Assembly (NCBI GenBank): GCA_027919835.1
Contig: JANVFP010000032.1
Coordinates: forward strand, 372,001 to 436,000
Source of the DNA: Lentinula raphanica
Lineage: Eukaryota; Basidiomycota; Agaricomycetes; Agaricales; Omphalotaceae
Direction: 5' to 3'
Length of the DNA: 64,000 bases
The notes under the pieces are model-generated. The model ran no database searches. It had not been told where the DNA came from and was given only the letters and a program-made list of their open reading frames with translations. Numbering within the stretch: position 1 is the first letter of the stretch; each line of letters starts with the position of its first letter. Positions 56,280-64,000 of the stretch are shown in pieces. The position numbers and the translations under genes are program-made.

Positions 56280-57993
56280 TGTTGTTGCGTGGTTTTTCCG
56301 CGCAGGCGTGCAATGATCAAAAAGATCAACTTAGACCATTGCATAGTATCAATAAGGACTGTAGTGAGCCCAAACTAGCAGTCAAACTTGTATCAGTAGA
56401 AGCTAGGATACAGATCCTTTGGCAGGATCAGCCATGCATATCCACTTAGAGCTATTGCTCGCACCCTTGGTTGGGGATCCTTCAAGAATGCTGACTACTG
56501 GTACGAGCACACCAAGGGAATATCGACTTAGTATCAAGATCTGCTGTATCGGCACAACTGAGTTTGGTACTTGGCAGTGATGACGGAAATTTCACTTGAT
56601 CTAGCAAATCAGACACGATGAGAACCTATCCGGATGAGTTACCACACGGAAAGCCTACACAAAGTTGCGGAAACCGTTGGAAACATGATGATCTAGCATT
56701 TCTGTGGCAGTACGAGTGAAATTTGCAGTGAAAACACGCATATGTTCAAGTTCTAAACTGGGATAGAGCGTATGCTATGTACAGCTTTGACCAGCACTCA
56801 CGGAAATGCGCGGAAATCTACAGAAAACACTTCTGAAGCATTTATCTTCGTTGTCCGCTCCAGAACGCCAGGCTATATGCATACCGTTCGAAAGCTACGG
56901 ACCAGACCAGCCTGATCCGCAAGATTAACCACTGTTATGAGTCCATCTCATTAACTTGGGAAGACCACTACTATTCCGCAGAAGCAAATTTGTCGGAAAC
57001 ACTTGAGCAACACAGGCAGGAGCCACTCTGACGAGTTAGGCACCCTAGCATGTGGATGCCGCACAGACCATGGTCGGAACTTGCTTGATCTTCTAGATCT
57101 GGTGAAAGTATGACGAAATACGGACAAGTTTCATCTTTTTTTTTCTGTTTTCCTTACTATTTCCTTGCGTGTTTGTATCATTTCAGTCATATTTTACTAT
57201 TTAAGTATATATTATTGGACTCCGTCCGTAGAAATAGCTAGATCTACTAGATCAAGGACAAATACAGGTATTGGACTTTTCGTAGTGTACTTAAAGACCT
57301 GTATCTGCACAAATGAAATAAGTTTTGCACCCAGATCTCTCTGAACTGGTAATCCTTTTCATCCATACGTGGGAGTAAAGGCTTCTAAGCCGTACCAGAC
57401 CTTGCAGATTAAGTGTGTTACTTCATCGCGATAAGCCTGACTTTTGAGTGGTTTGACTTGGTGTCTGTCACTTGCTAGTTGAAGGTAGACTCCGTTCCGG
57501 AGATACAGAGGACTTGGTCTCAGGTTGTGCCGAGTGAACGTGCAGAGTTTTGGTGCCTCTGTTCAAGTTGACACGTAGTGATTGGTGATCTGCGTGATCT
57601 TCAAGGTTTTACTGAGAATAGTGATCAGTACTGCTTCACCCGGGAGCAGAATCAATTGGTCTACCATAATGTCTGGTACCCCATTGCTTTCCGAGCCTAA
57701 AACCCCTTATCCGAGTGGAAGCCACTCAAAACAAACCCCTTACTAGTCCAGATCTTACGACTGGTATATCCGTGTCACTTCATTCTGCTGACCAGTATTG
57801 CTGATCTAAAAGATCTTACAAGACTGCGTTCGACTTGAGATATAAGATAGTGCAGAATCTCTGACAACGCCCCACACCTCGCTATAAATACAATTTGATT
57901 GACAAATCTGTGAAGTCGTACTCTGTGTTCATGCTAAGTGACCTGTCATAAGGCATTATACTAAGAACCGACTTTATACCTCGTTAGCGTCCA
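56280..57993 (-). mobile_element. LTR-like long repeat, copy F3 (inverted, uninterrupted)
   Basis: Plus-strand ends TGTTGTTGCGTGG and CTCGTTAGCGTCCA, the reverse complement of F2 ends. This copy lacks the three insertions found in F2 and so serves as their empty-site control. No open frame of note. The flanks (AAAGTG and GGTGAC) do not give a clear 5-bp duplication. Confidence 0.62.
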
Positions 57994-58269
57994 GGTGACA
58001 TTAAAGATGTGGTGGCGGAGATGAAGGATCTGGTAGACAAAGAAGACATTCAGAGGGCGTTGGAGGACCTGCACGAAAGCTGCTGGGAAATCCGGTCTGA
58101 CAAGGAAAGGCAAGGTGAAACTTGCTGTGCAGTCTCGTCAAAGGTTCGACATTGGTCTTTGCCCCTTGGAATATGGTAGAGTCTGAAGGTATGCCTGCGG
58201 TGGCACCTATCGCATCAACCAGTGGATCAGGGGAGGTGTCAAAGGAGAGGGGTGAGGTACCGAATTCAC
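57994..58269 (+). pseudogene. Coding remnant interrupted by the foldback element LP4
   Basis: Frames read DIKDVVAEMKDLVDKEDIQR and, after a shift, FAPWNMVESEGMPAVAPIAS then GEVSKERGEVPNS up to LP4. Beyond LP4 (61375-61460) the same frame continues LVNTLIDQVYHCLQLVGDDM before a stop. So LP4 entered an exon or recent exon relic of an unknown gene. Confidence 0.42.
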
Positions 58270-61200
58270 AGCTGATACTGTAAAACTTTTGTAAAAAGTA
58301 CCAATAAGTTATCAGGTACCTATTGCAAATAGTTATGATAACCCGGAGGGGGTTCCGGAAATGGCCCCGGGGGGTGATCATGCCTGTCACCACCTGTCAC
58401 ATATAGCTTATATTTACTGATTTGGGTAATTAATAATCATTCAGATATTAATTAAGCAGTACATTTTCAAAAAAACTCGAAAATTTATAAAAATTCATAA
58501 AAAAACCTAAAATGGCCTGATTAGGTCAGATCAGGATATGTAAGCAAATGACCTCATATGATAAAAAATGATGTAGGTTCAATGTAGGTACTAAAAATAG
58601 CTCTAAAAATCACTAAAAATACAAAAAAATATATTTAGGGATGGTATAGAGCCTATTGCAGGCCCAGGCACATCAAAATTACCAAAAAAGGAAAAAATTG
58701 ATCATGATCTCATCCTGTAGCAAAAAATCTGAAAAATTCCTAAAAATAGTCAAAAAATTCAGGGGTGCCTTGTTGGCCCTGAAAATGCAAAATAAAAAAA
58801 ATACATGATAAGTGTAAAAATTTTCATCACTCCAAATCATTCCAAATCCACTATACAGTCAGTATATATAATGTATATGCTATATTTAGCATCCTAGTAC
58901 CTTTATTGAGCTAAAAATAGAACTTGATCTCATCTGATAGCAAAAAACCTGAAAAAATCATTAAAAATACTCAAAAATTCAGGGGTGCCTTATTGGCCCT
59001 GAAAATGCAAAATAAAAAAATTTACATGACACAATTGAAAAACAACATCACTCCAAATCATACCAAATCTGCTACACAGCCAGTATATATCATGTATATG
59101 CTATTTATAGTACATCTCGTACCCTCAATCACTTAGTATATCACTCAAGAATCATATCAAACTGAATAATTTGGGGAGTAAATATATTGTACATGATATT
59201 TTTAGCACACCTAGTACCCTTGATAAGTTAGAACAATTTATATTACTCAATATGTTCAGTACACTTAGCACTTATCACACCTAACACACTAAAACTGATA
59301 ACAGTACTTATATATATTATACTTAACACAGTTGACAATGAAAATACTCAAAACAGTGTTATCAGTCACTATATTTAACACACTTAACAGTCAAAAAGCC
59401 GGAACAATGTTACTTTATATATATAACACACTCATAACAATGAGTTTTGGGTGCTTATAGGCGCTTATTTGGTGTTTTTGGCTGAAATTCATTAATAGCA
59501 CACTCATTAATATTTGTGTGGGCTCTATATTGTGTAAGGATGTTGTTTATAACATACTACACTTGATACAATTCGGAGAACTCAAGATTACAGCTTTTGA
59601 GACTGGCTATATTGTGATTTTTTGTGAGATAACAGTGTTTTATGTAAATATCAATGCATACACCCATGTTATGAAGTCAAACTGCTACTGGGTCATGAGA
59701 AGAGTCATCCTACAATCTATTCTATGCTAACTCTATGTGATACAGCCAAGAAATCCATAATGGGGGTCATTGAATATGACATCTATTGTTACATGTAAGT
59801 GTAGACATCTATAGTGTACATGAAACATGTACATGTATATCACAGAGTCCAATAGTCATAGTGAGTATCTTAACCATGTTCAGACACTTCTAGTAGACTG
59901 TAGGAGTGATTCCCTCATGAATCACCATCAGTATACTTGCATTATATGGACATATGCATTGACATTTACATAAAACACTGTTATATTTCAAAAGATCACA
60001 ATATAGCCAGCCCCACAGGTTGAATTTTTGAGCTCTCTGAAGTGAATCTAGAAGGTTATGATATAGACAACATCCTGACACAGTATAGAGCCCAGACAAA
60101 CATTATTGAGTATGCTATTAATGAATTTCAACTCAAAAACACCAAATAAGTGCCCATAAGTGCCCAAAACTTGTTGTTATGAGTGTGTTATAGTATAACA
60201 ATGAGTGTGTTATGTATATAAAGTAATATTGTTCCGACTTTTTAACTGTTAAGTGTATTAAATATAGTAACTGATAACATTGTTTTGAGTATTTTCATTG
60301 TCAACTGTATTAAGTATAATACATATAAGTACTGTTATGAGTTTTAGTGTGTTAGGTGTAATAAGTGCTAAGTGTACTGAAAATATTAAGTAATATAAAT
60401 TGTTCCAACTTATCAAAGGTACTAGGTGTGCTAAAAATATCATGTACAATATATTTACTCCCCAAATTATTCAGTTTGGTATAATTCTTGAGTGATATAC
60501 TAAGTGATTGAGGGTACTAGGGGTGCTATAAATGGCATATTCATGATATATACTGGCTGTGTAGCAGATTTGGTATGATTTGGAGTGATGTTGTTTTTCA
60601 ATTGTATTGTGTGAATTTTTTATTTTGCATTTTCAGGGCCAATGAGGCACCCCTGAATTCTTTGAGTATTTTTTATGATTTTTTCAGACTTTTTGCTATC
60701 AGATGAGATCAAGTTTTATTTTTAGCTCAATAAAGGTACTAGGATGCTAAATATAGCATATACATTATATATACTGACTGTATAGTGGATTTGGAATGAT
60801 TTGGAGTGATGAAAATTTTTACACTTATCGTGTATTTTTTTTATTTTGCATTTTCAGGGCCAACAAGGCACCCCTGAATTTTTTGACTATTTTCAGGATT
60901 TTTTTCAGATTTTTTGCTACAGGATGAGATCATGATCAATTTTTTTTCTTTTTTGGTAATTTTGATGTGCCTGGGCCTGCAATAGGCTCTATACCATTCC
61001 TAAATATTTTTTTACATTTTTAGTGATTTTTTGGGCTATTTTTAGTACCTACATTGGCCCTACCTCATTTTTTATCATATGAGGTCATTTGCTTACATAT
61101 TCTGATCTGATCTAATCAAGTCATTTTAGGTTTTTTATGAATTTTTATAAATTTTTGAGTTTTTTTGAAAATGTACTGCTTATTTAATATCTGGATGATT

Positions 61201-61366
61201 ATTAATTACCCAAAACAGTAAATATAAGCCATATGTGACAGATGGTGACAGGCATGACCACCCCCTGAGGCCATTTCTGGGACCCCCTCCGGGTTATCAC
61301 AACTATTTACAATAGGTACCCGATAACTTATCAGTGTTTTTTACAAAAGCTTTACTGTATCCTGTA
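58270..61366. mobile_element. 3.1 kb foldback (long-palindrome) element LP4
   Basis: The 5' end AGCTGATACTGTAAAAC and 3' end GCTTTACTGTATCCTGTA are flanked by a perfect 8-bp duplication GAATTCAC (58262-58269, 61367-61374). Left arm 58270-~59735 and right arm ~59885-61366 are inverted copies of each other, leaving ~150 nt of loop. Arms are highly similar over the outer 1.2 kb and ~75% in the inner part by eye. AT-rich and non-coding. The 8-bp duplication points to hAT-like mobilisation, but ends differ from those of hAT1. Confidence 0.88.
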
Positions 61367-61374
61367 GAATTCAC

Positions 61375-61755
61375 TGGTGAATACCCTGATTGATCAGGTG
61401 TACCACTGTCTGCAGCTGGTTGGAGATGATATGTCTCATGGTGTTTTGTTTCAGATTTGAATTCTGGTTCAGAAAGGGACAGGAAGATCAACATCTGATT
61501 GAGCGAGATAGCAGCTGAATCTGACATGCGCCTACCATTCAGAGAGCTTGGAAAGTAGAGGTTCTATGTCCTCAGTGCCCCCCAAAATCCATACACTCCT
61601 CATAATCTTTGCACAGTCTCTGGTCTCTTTTCAGCTATCATGGTCTGAGTTATCCATCACAGCACCCCATTTCTCTTCAACCACGCTTCATATTATGCTT
61701 CCTTTCACAAATGGGATTAGATCTATCAAGCAGAGAAAGTTGCCCACCCAGAGCC
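61375..61755 (+). other. Continuation of the LP4-interrupted remnant and spacer
   Basis: Holds ~28 open codons continuing the frame left of LP4 (see 57994-58269), then no recognised gene up to element D. Confidence 0.4.
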
Positions 61756-62007
61756 TATCAGCAAAATCTGTTTTGACAAATGTGCTTTGAGAGCCTCCAA
61801 AGACACCCCCCATTTCCTAGAGAAATAAAAGAGTTCTCCAAGACTTGAGGCTTTGAAAGACTTTGAAAGACTTTCAGAGATCCAAAAGAGCTCTCAGAGT
61901 AACTAAAAGAAACTTAGAGACTTTAGAGATTTTGAGAGCAATTTTTAGTTTTCTAGAGAATGGGAGGTATCTTTGGAGACTCTCAAGCAGAAGTGAATTT
62001 CCTAATG
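61756..62007. mobile_element. Diverged CATCAG-type palindromic element D (252 bp)
   Basis: Left end TATCAGCAAAATCTG, right end GAATTTCCTAATG; inner blocks AGACACCCCCCATTTCCTAG and CTAGAGAATGGGAGGTATCT mirror each other. Terminal bases are mutated and no 2-bp duplication is visible, so it is probably old. Confidence 0.6.
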
Positions 62008-62079
62008 GGCCGACTCACCCAATAAATACATTTGCAACAGAGCAGCATATGGGAGGGACTGTGGACCAAGTCGGGATCC

Positions 62080-62430
62080 CGAAAATGCCAAGGGGTATTG
62101 GGACGCCGTACAGATGTTGTGCAATAATTCCTGGCTGCTGAATGAGGACAAGTACTTGAACCAGAAAAGGAATTATTTGCTGAGTGTTGTGAAGATTCTC
62201 AGCTCAAAAAGCTTCTACGGTATTGGTAAGCTGACAGCTTTCCAAATAGCTGTTGATTATCTCAAGGCGGGAGCGTTTACGGCTACTGTGGAGGACTTTG
62301 CTGAAATGGTGAGGTATGTGAATTTGGGTGGAATAGAGAGTTTAGCACGATTAGAATATTTGAAAAGAAAGGGAAGAGGGGAACAAAAGGTAAGGAGGAA
62401 GTGCAGACAGCATTCAAGAAGGCAATAGAG
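62080..62430 (+). pseudogene. Plus-strand coding remnant of unknown family
   Basis: One frame reads GYWDAVQMLCNNSWLLNEDK, then FYGIGKLTAFQIAVDYLKAG and VEDFAEMVRYVNLGGIESLA, ending in a Lys/Arg-rich tail at about 62428. It looks like a real protein segment. No start, no recognised family; it faces the minus-strand gene at 62.7-64 kb. Confidence 0.42.
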
Positions 62431-62686
62431 GATTTTCAAAAAACGTGAGATGAAAGGAGGGAAGGAAAAGGCGCAGAAATTGATATGATTGACGTGGAAC
62501 ATTGGCTGTGCAAGTCATCTGACACATGGCTCGGAAGAGCTGCTTACTCAGAAATATATAAATAAATAGGAATTTGTCATAAGTTATAAATACATGTTTT
62601 GTACAATTACTTGCCTTCAGGGTCATCCGAAGGGTCCAATACCCAGGGCATGTTGTGATTCAAAAATTCTTCTATATAATTCTTTG

Positions 62687-64000
62687 CAGATGGACCACAA
62701 GAGCGTTGATGACATGGAGGAGGAAATGGTGGTGATTCCAATATCGCATATGACCAATGTCTTCATCTTCTTGACCGTACTCAACTATGCGTGCATGAAC
62801 ATGGTCACACCAGAGCTTGGACTGGCGGGGGTATCCTTGCTTGGTAAGGAGGAGCCAAGTAGGATCCAACAGAATAGTTGGACCAAACTAGAGAGAATAT
62901 AAGTGAAGTTATAATTCATGGACAATGACTTACCAGCTCATAAAACTGTAAAATTTGCTTCCGTCGGACAATAACCTTGTCATGTTTCTTGCAAAACCAA
63001 GTGTATAGTTGCCGACGAAGCTTGTCTTTCTTCTTGCTTGGGAAAATGCTAAGTTCAATCCAATGGTATTCATCTCTATAAAAGTGAGTGGCCAGAGCAT
63101 GTTGAAAGTTCTTCTTCCACTCTGCACTTTCTTCAAGCCAATCCTTGACAAACTCTATTGCTTGAATGTTGTTGATGACAGCGTGAACCCAGGCATGGAC
63201 AGTGCTGGAATTAGGAGGATAATACAAGAGTTTTTTGTGTTCAAATAGGCATTGATTAGAAGTAGGAAGTCGTTGGAAGGCAGAGACATGTTGAGCATGA
63301 CATGCGATGGAGAGGGTGGCAAGCTGGAGATCGTGGAGCATGAATTCTTCGACCTGGTCTATATGAATAATATTACAGAATGAAAGGGGGAAAAACATAC
63401 AATCATGTTGGTTGGTATGCATCAGTAACCTACAAGCATTCGGCGGAATGCTTCCTTTTCCTTTTGAGCTGTAGAATCAGAGTAGCCACCTTGCTCGATC
63501 ATGTATCGAAAATCACATAAACTGAACCAGAGTTCATTGTTGTTAGCCTCGGAGAGCAGCTGCTCAATATCTTCTTGGATTTGTTGATCAAGATCAGGAG
63601 TGTTGTCCTCAGGTTCGGGACTAGCAGGAGGGTTGTCAGGACCAGGTGTTGCAGGAGTATCATCAAGGAGGTTGTCTGCAGCCATGAAATTGGTCAATAT
63701 ATGCTATATGAAAGGTACTGTAACTTGCCCCATTGACCAGTGCCAGTATGCAGATTGAGGGATTGACCATCAGCATCAGTAGCAGACTGACTCATACTGA
63801 CAACAAGACTAAGGATTTGGCCAGAAGCTTGCTGAGCCACACGGAGCATGTTGTTGAATGCTGTACGGGTACGGGGAGAAGAGTCCAGGGATGGTGGATC
63901 CAGAGAGGCAACAGAAGTGTAGGCCTCATGAATGATATGAGAGATGGACTGGATTTCATCAACAGAGGACATGGGAGATAAGTGGAAGTACGTTGACAAG
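62687..64000 (-). CDS. Hypothetical spliced protein, 5' end at or beyond right edge
   Basis: Four exons join in frame without stops: from the window edge (63999 reads MSTYFHLSPMSSVDE) to 63729, 63675-63430, 63358-62934 and 62887-62687. The first intron (63676-63728) has a GCAAGT donor, a GC-AG intron. The protein is acidic and Pro-rich at first (DLDQQIQEDIEQLLSEANNN). Then it is helical with many His/Cys/Trp (DLQLATLSIACHAQHVSAFQ, YPPNSSTVHAWVHAVINNIQ), then LWCDHVHARIVEYGQEDEDI and MRYWNHHHFLLHVINALVVH. No family recognised; a mobile-element or expanded accessory family is likely. Continuation below 62687 needs another intron or a frameshift (NHNMPWVLDPSDDPEG at ~62630). Confidence 0.5.

Noticed and set aside
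58270..61366. LP arms as LTRs of a retrotransposon
   Set aside because: The arms are inverted, not direct, and the flanking duplication is 8 bp, so a foldback DNA element fits better.

Overview
The window looks like nuclear DNA of a basidiomycete fungus, most likely an Agaricomycete. Its genes carry many 45-70 nt GT-AG introns. Housekeeping genes are packed tightly on both strands, one gene belongs to the heme-peroxidase type common in that class, and the repeats (hAT, pogo-like, LTR and foldback elements) are typical of large repeat-rich agaric genomes. This is inferred from gene structure and families, not from a database match.

Positions 1-18.7 kb form a gene-dense block of eight recognisable genes. 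In order they are a PPR protein (minus strand, running off the left edge), SCO1 (minus), a secreted-type heme peroxidase (minus), ATG7 (plus), mitochondrial ribosomal protein bL34m (minus), SEC61 alpha (minus), a CLASP/TOG-domain protein (plus) and coatomer beta subunit SEC26 (minus). Exon sums are whole codons for every complete gene (SCO1 293 aa, peroxidase 524, ATG7 709, bL34m 127, SEC61 477, CLASP 852, beta-COP 975). The products are unrelated housekeeping proteins: PPR, SCO1 and bL34m serve mitochondria; SEC61 and beta-COP serve the secretory pathway; ATG7 serves autophagy. Their proximity is ordinary gene packing, not an operon.

From about 19.7 kb to 64 kb the DNA is AT-rich and built almost wholly of nested repeats. 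Several are bounded precisely by terminal repeats and target-site duplications. LP1 (23.7-34.1 kb) contains an 8.9 kb hAT element, which contains a second hAT-like element, which contains a third. A pogo/Tc1-type element lies at 35.1-38.4 kb. A 3.1 kb near-palindromic foldback element lies at 58.3-61.4 kb, with relatives at 43.8-47.0 kb. There are three copies of a ~1.65 kb LTR-like repeat and two inverted copies of a 1.3 kb element. At least fourteen short palindromic elements have ends CATCAGG or CATCAGC. Most of these are flanked by a 2-bp target duplication of variable sequence (TA, CA, AT, AG, AA, TC, GT), and three insertions are confirmed by empty sites elsewhere in the window.

Coding remnants between the repeats are mostly transposase or unknown mobile-element genes with premature stops. 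Nearly all stops that could be aligned to an expected residue are explained by C-to-T or G-to-A transitions. One remnant at about 22 kb looks like a fragment of a host Dip1/Ldb17 (SPIN90) gene. A spliced minus-strand gene of unknown function with open exons runs off the right edge (62.7-64 kb).
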